Shown here piece after piece: positions 10,994 through 18,389 of a stretch of 40,750 bases of DNA (position 1 is the stretch's first letter; every line of letters begins with the position of its first letter). Made by a program: the position numbers and the translations under genes. Origin of the DNA: Anaerolineae bacterium (GTDB lineage: Bacteria > Chloroflexota > Anaerolineae > S016-19). The notes under the pieces were generated by a model, which had not been told where the DNA came from, made no database searches, and saw only the letters and a list, made by a program, of their open reading frames with translations. Location of the stretch: assembly GCA_027016315.1 (NCBI GenBank), contig JALWAP010000053.1, forward strand, positions 1 to 40,750, written 5' to 3'.

Positions 10994-12175
10994 ATGCAAC
11001 GTATCAGAAGACGGTACATCGGGTGGATTGCGCTGGCGCTGGTCGTCGTGGCGGCGTTGGCGACGGTGGCATCCATCCCACTGACGCACACTGCAGAACC
11101 GGAGGTGAAAAGCATGGTTCAGAGCACACCACAGCCGATGAAAGGCCCCTTCGCCACCGCTCGGCCGCAGGAAATCAAGAAAGCTATCTTCGCCGGAGGA
11201 TGTTTCTGGTGCATGGAGGCGCTCTTCGAGCAGGTGCCCGGCGTCGTGGACGTGACATCTGGCTACACGGGCGGCGACGTCCCCAATCCCACCTACGAGC
11301 AGGTCTCCACCGGCACCACCGGCCATTTCGAGTCGGTGCTGGTGCGGTACGCCCCGTCGAAGACATCGTACCGGAAGTTGCTGGAAGCCTACTGGAAGCA
11401 CATAGACCCCACCGATCCCGGCGGGCAGTTCTACGACCGCGGGAGCCAGTATCGCACGGCGATTTTCTATCTCGGCCAGGAGCAGAAACGGCTGGTCGAG
11501 GAATCGAAGCGGGCGCTGAACGAGTCCGGCATTTTCGACAAGCCCATCGTCACCATGATTCTGCCCGCGAAGACTTTCTACCCCGCCGAGGAGTATCACC
11601 AGGATTACTACAAGAAGAACCCGGCCCGCTTCAAGGCGTACGTCGCCGCTTCCGGCAAAGAGCGGTTCTTCGAGAAGGTGTGGAAAGGGCACGAGGACTT
11701 CGATTTCTTCCCGGAGGACGACAGGCCCTGGATGCACTTCAAGAAGCCATCAAAGGAAGAACTCAAGCGCATGCTGACGCCGCTTCAGTACACCGTGACC
11801 CAGGAGAACGGCACCGAGCCGCCGTTCCGGAACGAGTACTGGGACAACCACCGTCCCGGCATCTACGTGGACGTGGTCTCCGGCGAGCCGCTCTTCAGTT
11901 CCCTGGACAAGTTCGATTCCGGCACCGGCTGGCCCAGTTTCACCAAGCCGCTGGAGCCAGGCAACATCGTGGAGCGGCGTGATACGAGCCTTGGCATCGT
12001 GCGGACGGAGGTGCGCAGCAAGCACGCCGATTCTCACCTGGGGCACGTCTTCCACGACGGCCCGCCGCCGACCCATCTTCGCTACTGCATCAACTCCGCT
12101 GCGCTCCGGTTCATCCCCGTGGAAGACCTGGAGAAGGAAGGGTACGGCGAGTACCTGAAACTGTTCAAGAAGTAA
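10994..12175 (+). CDS. msrAB: Membrane-anchored peptide-methionine sulfoxide reductase MsrA-MsrB fusion
   Basis: 393 residues. An N-terminal signal anchor (about residues 10-28) follows an Arg-rich start, so the enzyme probably faces the periplasm or cell exterior. MsrA occupies about residues 55-215, with catalytic [18 protein letters not shown] and [21 protein letters not shown]. MsrB occupies about 250-385, with [17 protein letters not shown] and the catalytic cysteine in [11 protein letters not shown]. The fusion repairs both S- and R-methionine sulfoxide. The usual CxxC zinc pairs of many MsrB proteins are not seen. The gene precedes a DPSL ferritin and a cytochrome b5-like protein, which together look like an oxidative-stress group. 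GGAG lies about 9 nt before the ATG. Confidence 0.93.
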   Translation: MQRIRRRYIGWIALALVVVAALATVASIPLTHTAEPEVKSMVQSTPQPMKGPFATARPQEIKKAIFAGGCFWCMEALFEQVPGVVDVTSGYTGGDVPNPTYEQVSTGTTGHFESVLVRYAPSKTSYRKLLEAYWKHIDPTDPGGQFYDRGSQYRTAIFYLGQEQKRLVEESKRALNESGIFDKPIVTMILPAKTFYPAEEYHQDYYKKNPARFKAYVAASGKERFFEKVWKGHEDFDFFPEDDRPWMHFKKPSKEELKRMLTPLQYTVTQENGTEPPFRNEYWDNHRPGIYVDVVSGEPLFSSLDKFDSGTGWPSFTKPLEPGNIVERRDTSLGIVRTEVRSKHADSHLGHVFHDGPPPTHLRYCINSAALRFIPVEDLEKEGYGEYLKLFKK

Positions 12176-12292
12176 GTGTGATTTCTGGAAAGGGCGACGC
12201 CAATGACCTTGCATTTTGGTCGTTCCAGTCGGCGTTCTCCCTTCAGACTGAGTAGTTCATGCCGCAAGTGAAAGGAGATAAGGAGGTGACAA

Positions 12293-12844
12293 ATGGCTAA
12301 AGTAGCACGAGAAATGGTGGAGAAAGCAGGGGTCGATGTCGACCAGCTTGTGAAATTGCTGGTCAAGAATGCATCTGCCGAACTCACAACCTACTATTAT
12401 TACACGATCCTGAGGGTGAATCTGATCGGGTTGGAAGGCGAAGGGATCAAGGAGATAGCGGAGACGGCGCGTATCGAAGACCGCAATCACTTCGAGGCGC
12501 TTGTCCCTCGCATTTACGAACTCGGCGGTGAGCTACCGGCGGATATGAAGACTTTCCATGACATGTCGGCCTGCCCGCCCGCCAGCCTGCCCGAAGACCC
12601 GAGCGACGTTAAGGCCATCCTGAAGGTTCTTGTGGACGCCGAGCGTTGCGCGGTGCGGGGCTACAGCTACATCTGCAGCATGACGGCTGGCAAAGACCAT
12701 CGCACGTACGATCTGGCACTGGCAATACTCAACGAGGAGATCGAGCACGAGTCGTGGTTCTCTGAGTTCCTCGGCGAGGGTCCATCCGGGCACTTCATGC
12801 GGCGCGGCGAGACCTCTCCCTTCGTATCCAAGTTTCTCAGGTAG
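12293..12844 (+). CDS. Dps-like ferritin-family protein (DPSL/thioferritin type)
   Basis: 183 residues forming a predicted four-helix bundle. Candidate di-iron ligands are Glu30 (ASAELTTYYYY), Glu62/His66 (EDRNH), Glu117 and the EEIEH motif near 148-152. Cys119 and Cys128 flank a bundle helix, recalling the paired cysteines of archaeal and bacterial DPSL 'thioferritins'. These use peroxide to oxidise and store iron, protecting DNA and proteins. The start has an unusually strong ribosome binding site (AAGGAGGTGA, 4 nt before ATG), suggesting high expression. It lies 117 bp after msrAB. An ordinary ferritin-like oxidase is the alternative. Confidence 0.8.
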   Translation: MAKVAREMVEKAGVDVDQLVKLLVKNASAELTTYYYYTILRVNLIGLEGEGIKEIAETARIEDRNHFEALVPRIYELGGELPADMKTFHDMSACPPASLPEDPSDVKAILKVLVDAERCAVRGYSYICSMTAGKDHRTYDLALAILNEEIEHESWFSEFLGEGPSGHFMRRGETSPFVSKFLR

Positions 12845-12873
12845 CGCGAAATCTGTAGACTCGATCGTTTCTC

Positions 12874-13119
12874 ATGGAGATCAGAAGGTTCACAGAAGAG
12901 GAACTAACGCGATACGACGGAAAGGACAGTGCGCCAGCCTTCGTGGCCTACAAGGGGAGGGTTTATGACGTCTCTCAGAGTTTCCTGTGGCGCGATGGCG
13001 AGCATTGGGTTATACATAGAGCGGGTAGAGACCTGACAGATGAACTGGAGCAGGCACCACATGGGGCAGAACTGCTCGAAAAGTTCCCAGTCGTCGGGTC
13101 TTTCGACGAAGTGAATTGA
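12874..13119 (+). CDS. Cytochrome b5-like heme/steroid-binding domain protein
   Basis: 81 residues forming a single cytochrome b5-type domain. It begins RRFTEEELTRYDGKD, continues PAFVAYKGRVYDVSQS, and ends EKFPVVGSFDE. Candidate axial ligands are in HWVIHRAG and QAPHG. The small soluble domain without anchor is the bacterial/archaeal Cyb5-like type, a likely electron carrier or ligand binder. It follows the DPSL ferritin by 29 bp, so co-transcription with it is likely; a redox link to the neighbours is an inference. The ribosome binding site is weak. Confidence 0.82.
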   Translation: MEIRRFTEEELTRYDGKDSAPAFVAYKGRVYDVSQSFLWRDGEHWVIHRAGRDLTDELEQAPHGAELLEKFPVVGSFDEVN

Positions 13120-13238
13120 CTTGCGGCAGCCACTCAGTCTGAAAGGAGAGCGTCGGCCCAAGTGTGCGGTCGGCAGAAGAGATTTCGTCCATAGCATGTG
13201 ACATAGCATGAGAATTGCCTTTCTGTGGAGATGGTTTC

Positions 13239-14036
13239 ATGGTTGGAGATAGGACGCGCAACGTGGGTAAGCAACTCGGTTCGTTCAGGACGACACGGCA
13301 CTTTGGAATCGTTGTTGCACTCTGTGCAATGATTTTACTGTTGGCCTACGTGTTGCTCGATTTCACGGGGGCTTCGTATATCGGCTGGTGGCTGCTGACG
13401 AGCGCCCTGGTGTCCGCTTACGTTTGCGGCTACGCGTGGAAGCGCCTGCGGACGAACCACCCCTCCGGTGGAGGGAACCCGTTCCGCGATCTCGGCCTCG
13501 CTAACGCCGTGACCCTGATTCGTGGGGTGTTGATCGCCATGGTAGCCGGATTCGTGTGCTTCCGGCATCCGGAGGGCGTGGTTCTGTGGGCCCCGGCCAT
13601 TCTGTACACCGTCGCCGCGGCCATGGACGGGCTCGATGGGAAAATCGCCCGCGCCACCGGGCGCGTCTCGCTGCTTGGCGTGTCCATGGACGTGGAGTTC
13701 GACTCCCTCGGTGTGCTGGCGGCGTCTGCGGTGGCCGTCCGATACGGCAGGCTGCCTGTGTGGTTCCTGCTAGTCGGGCTGGCGCGATACCTGTTCCTTG
13801 CGGGCACGTGGGCCCTGGAGCGGGCGGGGCAGTCGCCCCGGCCGCTGCCGCCCAGCGCAATGCGTCGCTTCATGGCAGGGACGATGATGGCCTTCCTGGC
13901 CGTAGCCCTTTACCCGGTCGTCCCGCATCGCCTTCTGCTTGCGGCGGGGATCGCGGTCTTCGTCCCGTTCATGGGGGGCTTCGTCCGTGACTTCCTCTAC
14001 ATCGCCGGGTGGCTAGGGGAGCGGGAGGAAGCATGA
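13239..14036 (+). CDS. CDP-alcohol phosphatidyltransferase family membrane protein
   Basis: 265 residues and multi-spanning. The full family signature D-x2-DG-x2-AR-x8-G-x3-D-x3-D is present as DGLDGKIAR, then GVSMDVEFD (about residues 135-160). These enzymes transfer an alcohol onto a CDP-linked lipid (or the reverse) at the membrane. Which alcohol is used is not readable. The start at ATG 13239 has GGAG about 8 nt upstream. Its TGA overlaps the next ATG (ATGA), so it is coupled to the LPG-synthase-TM gene. It opens the unusual 13.2-19.4 kb cluster with RibA, RibD-C and PTPS-like genes. Confidence 0.87.
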   Translation: MVGDRTRNVGKQLGSFRTTRHFGIVVALCAMILLLAYVLLDFTGASYIGWWLLTSALVSAYVCGYAWKRLRTNHPSGGGNPFRDLGLANAVTLIRGVLIAMVAGFVCFRHPEGVVLWAPAILYTVAAAMDGLDGKIARATGRVSLLGVSMDVEFDSLGVLAASAVAVRYGRLPVWFLLVGLARYLFLAGTWALERAGQSPRPLPPSAMRRFMAGTMMAFLAVALYPVVPHRLLLAAGIAVFVPFMGGFVRDFLYIAGWLGEREEA

Positions 14037-15040
14037 TTTCGCTGCGGCGCTCGGTGCGCCCCGTGGCCGGATACGTCACCTGGCTGGCGATAGCAGCCCT
14101 CTCCTGGTGGGCGCTGAAGACCGCTCCCCTGGGCAGGATGTGGGCGGAGGTGCGGGGTATCCATCCGGCGGCCATCCTGGCGCTGGCGGTGCTAAACCTG
14201 CTCATCCTGTGGCTCTTCGGCGTCCGGTGGTGGCTCGTGCTCCGGGCGGGGGAACGCCGGATTTCGTCCCTGAAGCTGGCGGTGTACCGGCTGGCGGCGT
14301 TCGGGATCAGCTACTTTACGCCGGGGACGCAGTTCGGCGGGGAGCCGCTGCAAATCTACCTGCTGAACAGGCGGGATGGTGTGCCGACGGCGGAGGCCAT
14401 TGCTTCGGTTGGGGTGGACAAACTGGTCGAGTTGATGGTGAATTTCGCGTTCCTGGTGATCGGCGTGGCGGCGATGGTGAAGCTGGGCTTCTTCGCCGGA
14501 GCCGTCGGGAACGGAGCGCTTGCCGGGGCGGCTCTGCTTGCGGCGATGCCGATGGTCTACGGCGCTGCCCTCTGCTTCGGCGTGGCCCCAGCGGGATGGG
14601 CGTCCGGGCTTCTGGGCAGGCTCGTGCGGCACGATGCGATGGCGAGGCTGGCGCTCCACGTGGGAGATGCGGAAGGGCAGGTGACCGCCCTCTGCCGCCG
14701 GAAGCCGTGGGGGATGGCTGCTGTGCTGGCGTTTGCCGGAGGGTTGTGGCTGCTGCTGGTGGGCGAGTACCGGCTGATGACCTGGGCGCTTGGCCTCCGG
14801 ATGTCGCTGGCGCAGGTGGTGGCGGCGCTGGCGACGGCCCGGCTGGCGTTCCTGTTCCCCCTGCCCGGCGGCCTGGGCGCGCTGGAGGCGGGACAGGTGC
14901 TGGCGATGAAAGTCCTGGGCTTCGACCCGGCGATGGGCCTGAGCATCAGCCTGCTGATCCGCGCCAGGGACGTGACCTTTGGGCTGGCCGGGCTGTGGCT
15001 TGGAAAATCCCTGGCCGGGGATCAGCGAACAAGCGAATGA
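14033..15040 (+). CDS. Lysylphosphatidylglycerol-synthase transmembrane-region (UPF0104) family protein
   Basis: 335 residues with about eight hydrophobic helices. It matches the LPG_synthase_TM/flippase-like family. Diagnostic segments are GISYFTPGTQFGGEPLQIYLL (quoted in part), GVDKLVELMVNF and FLFPLPGGLGALEAG. It lacks the soluble aminoacyl-transferase domain of MprF, so it is a stand-alone membrane module. Such proteins accompany lipid and glycan biosynthesis genes and may move or modify lipid products. GGGAGGAAGC precedes the ATG, which overlaps the previous stop. The last codons (ending QRTSE) run into the octamer repeat array, so the C-terminus may have been extended or truncated by repeat growth. 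Confidence 0.87.
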   Translation: MISLRRSVRPVAGYVTWLAIAALSWWALKTAPLGRMWAEVRGIHPAAILALAVLNLLILWLFGVRWWLVLRAGERRISSLKLAVYRLAAFGISYFTPGTQFGGEPLQIYLLNRRDGVPTAEAIASVGVDKLVELMVNFAFLVIGVAAMVKLGFFAGAVGNGALAGAALLAAMPMVYGAALCFGVAPAGWASGLLGRLVRHDAMARLALHVGDAEGQVTALCRRKPWGMAAVLAFAGGLWLLLVGEYRLMTWALGLRMSLAQVVAALATARLAFLFPLPGGLGALEAGQVLAMKVLGFDPAMGLSISLLIRARDVTFGLAGLWLGKSLAGDQRTSE

Positions 15041-15084
15041 GCGAATAAGCGAGTCAGCGAATGAGCGAATCAGCGAATCGGCGA
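15025..15084 (+). repeat. Octamer tandem repeat array (AGCGAATV-type)
   Basis: Seven or more degenerate copies of AGCGAATG/C/A begin inside the 3' end of the LPG-synthase-TM gene and run into the spacer before ribA. It is the same unit as the array at 8713-8757. Confidence 0.75.
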
Positions 15085-15121
15085 AACCGACCGCTTTGGG
15101 GAAGCCCTTTCGCTGATTCGC
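15065..15121. repeat. Perfect 13-bp-arm inverted repeat before ribA
   Basis: GCGAATCAGCGAA (15065-15077) and TTCGCTGATTCGC (15109-15121) are perfect reverse complements about 31 nt apart. The second arm ends 34 nt upstream of the ribA GTG. Further inverted octamers (GATTCGCCGATTCG) follow. In RNA this would form a stable stem in the ribA leader. It has no T-tract, so attenuation is uncertain. I see no FMN-riboswitch features. Confidence 0.6.
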
Positions 15122-15154
15122 TCGATTCGCCGATTCGAAAATGGAGGAGGATTC

Positions 15155-15820
15155 GTGTTGGAAGGATTGATTGTGGAACGGTTGGTTTGCGCGAGGATTC
15201 CGACCAAAGAGGGGACTTTTCAATTGTGCCTTTACGGCAACAACCGTGACGACAAGGAACATCTGGCGCTGGTGGTCGGCGATGTTCAGGGCGGGAACGT
15301 GCTGGTTCGCATCCACTCCGAGTGCTTCACCGGCGATGTCCTGGGCTCCCAACGGTGCGATTGCGGCGAGCAACTACACCGCTCCATGGAACTCATCGCC
15401 CAGGAGGGGCGGGGCGTGCTGGTCTACCTGCGGCAGGAAGGGCGCGGCATCGGCCTGCTGGACAAGCTGAGGGCGTACAATCTCCAGGACGAGGGTTACG
15501 ACACCGTCGAGGCTAACCTGCTCCTGGGGCATCAGGCCGACGAGCGGGATTACGACATCGGGGTGGCGATCTTGCGCGACCTGGGCGTCCGGTCGGTGCG
15601 GCTGCTGACCAACAATCCGGCCAAGATCGAGGCGTTGGAGAAGCTGGGGATGCCCGTGGTGGAGCGGGTTCCGGTGGTCGTCGGCATCACTCCGGAGAAC
15701 CGGCACTACATCCAGACCAAAGTCCGGCGGATGCACCACCTCATCAACCTGGGGCATCTGCATCTGGACGCGCCGAGGGGCAACAATGGAGCCGGTGGAA
15801 GAGATAAGGTCAAGCATTGA
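15155..15820 (+). CDS. ribA: GTP cyclohydrolase II
   Basis: Opens GTP to 2,5-diamino-6-ribosylamino-4(3H)-pyrimidinone 5'-phosphate, formate and pyrophosphate. 221 residues with all family marks: zinc ligands in SECFTGDVLGSQRCDCG, catalytic region YLRQEGRGIGLLDKLRAYNLQ, and LLTNNPAKIEALEKLG near the C-terminus. It is a stand-alone RibA without the DHBP synthase domain. The start is GTG with GGAGGAGG 5 nt upstream. It overlaps the RibD-C gene by 35 nt. No ribB, ribE or ribH is adjacent, which argues that this copy belongs to a dedicated pathway rather than, or in addition to, riboflavin synthesis. Confidence 0.95.
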   Translation: MLEGLIVERLVCARIPTKEGTFQLCLYGNNRDDKEHLALVVGDVQGGNVLVRIHSECFTGDVLGSQRCDCGEQLHRSMELIAQEGRGVLVYLRQEGRGIGLLDKLRAYNLQDEGYDTVEANLLLGHQADERDYDIGVAILRDLGVRSVRLLTNNPAKIEALEKLGMPVVERVPVVVGITPENRHYIQTKVRRMHHLINLGHLHLDAPRGNNGAGGRDKVKH

Positions 15821-16565
15821 GGAAATGGTGGCGCAGAAGCGCCGGCCGATGGTGACCCTCACCTACGCCCAGAGCCTCGACGGGAGCATTGCCGCACGCC
15901 CCGGCGCTCCGCTGGCCGTCTCGTGCGAGGAGACGAAACTCCTGACCCACAGGCTTCGGGCCGCCCACGACGGTATTCTGGTGGGGATCGGCACGGTGCT
16001 GGCCGACGACCCCAAACTCACCGCCAGGCGAGTCGGCGGGCCCCATCCCCGTCCGGTGATCCTGGACGGCCGACTCCGCACGCCGCCGAATGCGAAAGTG
16101 ATCCGGCACCCGCGCGGCGTCGTCATCGCCACGTCGGAGAACGCGGACGCTGCGTTGGAACGCGATTTGCGTGCCCGCGGGGCTGAGATCGTCCGGCTAC
16201 CCGCTGGCGACGGCGGGTTGAGCCTAACGGCGTTGCTCCGTCGCCTCGGCGAGATGGGCATCCGTAGCGTGATGGTGGAAGGCGGAACGTCGGTGCTGAC
16301 CTCGTTCCTGCGGGCCGGGCTGGTGGACTGGGTTCTGGTGACCATCGCTCCCCGATTCGTCGGCGGCGTGCGGGCGATTGCAGCGTTGCCCCCCGCCGAC
16401 GCGGCCAGCGTCGAGCCGTTCCCCGGCCTGGGCGACGATTGGCGCTGCGGTCGGTTCGCCCGGGACATGGTCGTATGGGGCAGGTTCGTTCCAGGTAAGT
16501 CTACAGAGCGCGAGTCTGCTCGAACGAAGAGAAACGCTGCCGACCGTGATCAAAAGGAACGCTGA
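15786..16565 (+). CDS. RibD C-terminal-type pyrimidine reductase (no deaminase domain)
   Basis: 259 residues of a dihydrofolate-reductase-like fold. It matches RibD-C: MVTLTYAQSLDGSIA at the NADPH/substrate site, GILVGIGTVLADDPKLT, VMVEGGTSVLTSFLRAGLVD, and a C-terminal DMVVWGRF strand. The cytidine-deaminase half of bifunctional RibD (HAE and PCxxxGxxPPC) is absent. Following RibA, it could reduce the ribosyl to a ribityl side chain before any deamination, as in the archaeal/fungal order of steps. A charged tail of about 20 residues (KSTERESARTKRNAADRDQ) follows the fold and may be read-through of repeat-like DNA. GAGGGG precedes the ATG. Confidence 0.88.
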   Translation: MEPVEEIRSSIEEMVAQKRRPMVTLTYAQSLDGSIAARPGAPLAVSCEETKLLTHRLRAAHDGILVGIGTVLADDPKLTARRVGGPHPRPVILDGRLRTPPNAKVIRHPRGVVIATSENADAALERDLRARGAEIVRLPAGDGGLSLTALLRRLGEMGIRSVMVEGGTSVLTSFLRAGLVDWVLVTIAPRFVGGVRAIAALPPADAASVEPFPGLGDDWRCGRFARDMVVWGRFVPGKSTERESARTKRNAADRDQKER

Positions 16566-16667
16566 GACGCAAAAGTGCACAAGCCGCGAAGACTTTTCGA
16601 ATTTGTTTGCGGCTTTGCGTTGACCTGACTGCTTTGCCAACGAGATGTTTTTGGGAAGGAGTAGCGC

Positions 16668-17702
16668 ATGATGCGGCAGAGCCTCTATTTCGTGGCCCCC
16701 AGGCGGGTCGAACTGCGGGAGGAGCGGGTTCCGGAGCCGGGGCCGGGCCAGGTGCTGGTGCGGACGCTCCTTTCCGGCATCAGTTCCGGCACGGAGATGC
16801 TGATCTACCGTGGCGAGATGCCACGCGGCATGGCAGCCGACGAGAGCATACCGTCGCTGGCTGGCAGGCTCGACTACCCTCTGAAGTATGGCTATTCGGC
16901 GGTGGGCAAGGTGGAGGCGCTGGGCCCTGGGGTCGATGAGGCGTGGCTGGGGCAGTCCGTCTTTGCTTTCAATCCCCACGAAAGCCGGTTCGTGGCGTCG
17001 GTGGAAGACCTGATGCCGCTGCCCGACGGCGTGGCTCCGGAGGAAGCCGTGTTCCTGCCCAACGTGGAGACCGCCGTCAATTTCGTGATGGACGGCCGAC
17101 CGGTCATCGGCGAGCGGGTGGTGGTGCTGGGCCAGGGCGTCGTGGGCCTGCTGACGACGGCGCTGCTGGCGCGATTCCCGCTGGAGGCGCTGGCGACGAT
17201 GGATGCGTTCCCGCTCCGGCGGCAGGCATCGCTGGATTTCGGCGCCCATGCTTCGTTCGACCCATCGGACGACGATGCGGTAGCGCGCGTGCGGGAGTTC
17301 CTGGGGGCTGTGGATTTCTACGACGGCGCCGACTTGGTCTACGAGGTCAGCGGCTCTCCGGCGGCGCTGGACGAGGCCATCGCGCTGGCAGGGTTCGACG
17401 GACGCATCGTCGTCGGGTCGTGGTACGGGCAGAAGCGGCACCCCGTCGACTTGGGTGGGCGGTTCCACCGGGGGCGGATGAAGCTGGTGTCGAGCCAGGT
17501 GACCACTCTGGCGCCCGCTTTCTCCGGCCGCTGGGACAAGCGCCGCAGGATGCAGGTTGCGTGGCGGATTCTGCGGGAGATCAGGCCGTCCCGCTTGGTG
17601 ACCCATCGTTTCCCGCTGGCGCGGGCCGCCGAAGCCTACCGCCTGCTGGACGAGCGCCCGCAGGAAGCCATCCAGGTAGTGCTTGAATACGGAGATGTTT
17701 GA
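16668..17702 (+). CDS. MDR-superfamily (alcohol dehydrogenase-like) oxidoreductase lacking zinc ligands
   Basis: 344 residues. An N-terminal GroES-like domain (GPGQVLVRTLLSGISSGTEM) is followed by a Rossmann domain (VVVLGQGVVGLLTTALL). YEVSGSPAALDEAIALAG and RIVVGSWYG lie in the nucleotide-binding half. The usual zinc site GICGSD reads GISSGTE, and no GHE motif is seen, so a zinc-dependent alcohol dehydrogenase mechanism is unlikely. The GISSGTE variant also occurs in BchC-like and other zinc-free MDR proteins. It lies between RibD-C and the PTPS homologue in the same direction and probably acts in the same pathway, on an unknown substrate. AAGGAG precedes the ATG. Confidence 0.82.
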   Translation: MMRQSLYFVAPRRVELREERVPEPGPGQVLVRTLLSGISSGTEMLIYRGEMPRGMAADESIPSLAGRLDYPLKYGYSAVGKVEALGPGVDEAWLGQSVFAFNPHESRFVASVEDLMPLPDGVAPEEAVFLPNVETAVNFVMDGRPVIGERVVVLGQGVVGLLTTALLARFPLEALATMDAFPLRRQASLDFGAHASFDPSDDDAVARVREFLGAVDFYDGADLVYEVSGSPAALDEAIALAGFDGRIVVGSWYGQKRHPVDLGGRFHRGRMKLVSSQVTTLAPAFSGRWDKRRRMQVAWRILREIRPSRLVTHRFPLARAAEAYRLLDERPQEAIQVVLEYGDV

Positions 17703-17708
17703 CGCAGA

Positions 17709-17762
17709 GATGTAGGGCGAGCCGTCTGGCTCGCCTGGTCGAGCTGTCCAGCTCGACCTACA
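17709..17762. repeat. Double-palindrome REP-like element
   Basis: GTAGGGCGAGCC gtct GGCTCGCC is followed directly by GGTCGAGCTGtCCAGCTCGACCTAC. This makes two back-to-back hairpins bounded by GTAG and CTAC. It sits in the 205-bp gap between the MDR and PTPS-like genes. The rest of that gap holds a CGCCTTTGCGTCTCTGCGTC segment of a common dispersed-repeat type. Confidence 0.6.
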
Positions 17763-17907
17763 AAGTCGGCTGGGGTGATGGGTGAGGGCAAAAGGCAATA
17801 CCAGCTCCCTTGTGCAAGCGCAATGTGCGATGTGTTACACAGAATGACGAGGAGAAAAGTTCTATCCCCGGCGCCTTTGCGTCTCTGCGTCAGAATAGGA
17901 GGGATTG

Positions 17908-18303
17908 ATGTACACAGTTGCGGTCGTTCGTGATTTCATCGCCCGGCATTACCTCGTCGGCGGCGATTGGGGAGCGGAGAACCAGGAGCACTCCCACCAC
18001 TACCGGGTCGAGGTTCGGCTTTCTGGCAGGGAACTGGACGAGCACGGGTATCTGGTGGACATCGTGGAGATCGAAAGCAGCCTCGACGGGCTGGTGGCCC
18101 GCTACAGGGATGCGATGCTCAACGATTTGCCGGAGTTCGCCGGGCTGAACCCCAGCCTGGAGCATTTTTCCCGCTTGCTCTGCCAGGCGCTGGCCCGGAA
18201 GCTCCGTGCGCCGAACCTGGAGCGCATCGCCGTGCGCCTGTGGGAGCACGAATCGGCCTGGGCCGAGTACGAGACGCTCCTGAACGCCGCCGATCGAGGG
18301 TAG
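17908..18303 (+). CDS. 6-pyruvoyl-tetrahydropterin synthase/QueD family protein with Glu at the catalytic Cys position
   Basis: 131 residues of a single T-fold domain. Zinc-binding histidines are visible in FIARHYLVGG and EHSHHYRVEV, and the pterin-anchoring region is RLWEHESAWAEY near the C-terminus. The family motif C-x3-HGH reads ENQEHSH here, so the catalytic cysteine is replaced by glutamate. PTPS-III enzymes of Plasmodium and some bacteria carry such a Cys-to-Glu change; they cleave dihydroneopterin to 6-hydroxymethyl-dihydropterin. Whether this protein does the same is an inference. ATG 17908 has AGGAGG 7 nt upstream; the TTG at 17905 is too close. It is clustered with RibA and RibD-C, not with FolE/FolP/FolK or QueC/QueE. 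Confidence 0.82.
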   Translation: MYTVAVVRDFIARHYLVGGDWGAENQEHSHHYRVEVRLSGRELDEHGYLVDIVEIESSLDGLVARYRDAMLNDLPEFAGLNPSLEHFSRLLCQALARKLRAPNLERIAVRLWEHESAWAEYETLLNAADRG

Positions 18304-18305
18304 CC

Positions 18306-18389
18306 ATGGCCTCGGACTGGGGTTCGTTTCATGCCTACCGACTGGACTTGGAGAAGCGCGGAGCTTTAGGATGCACGTCGGCCTGGTAA
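18306..18389 (+). pseudogene. Short ORF, possible remnant of a deleted cluster gene
   Basis: A 27-codon ORF starts 3 nt after the PTPS-like gene with GAGGG before its ATG (MASDWGSFHAYRLDLEKRGA). It ends inside the start of the glycosyltransferase gene. The first 22 residues read like a genuine protein N-terminus; the last few are an out-of-frame translation of the next gene. A deletion joining the start of a lost gene to the glycosyltransferase would give this picture. A short leader peptide coupling translation to the next gene is the alternative. Confidence 0.35.

Noticed and set aside
15041-15154. FMN riboswitch upstream of ribA
   Set aside because: The leader consists of octamer repeats; the conserved RFN-element boxes are not seen.
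14192-15373. 393-aa minus-strand ORF
   Set aside because: Antisense to the LPG-synthase-TM gene and the repeat array; its sequence includes translated octamer repeats (SLIRSFADSLIRSFA) and no recognisable domain.
16224-17798. 524-aa minus-strand ORF
   Set aside because: It lies antisense to the well-supported RibD-C and MDR genes. It has low-complexity Arg/His/Gln-rich sequence and no family motif; it is a shadow ORF of GC-rich codons.
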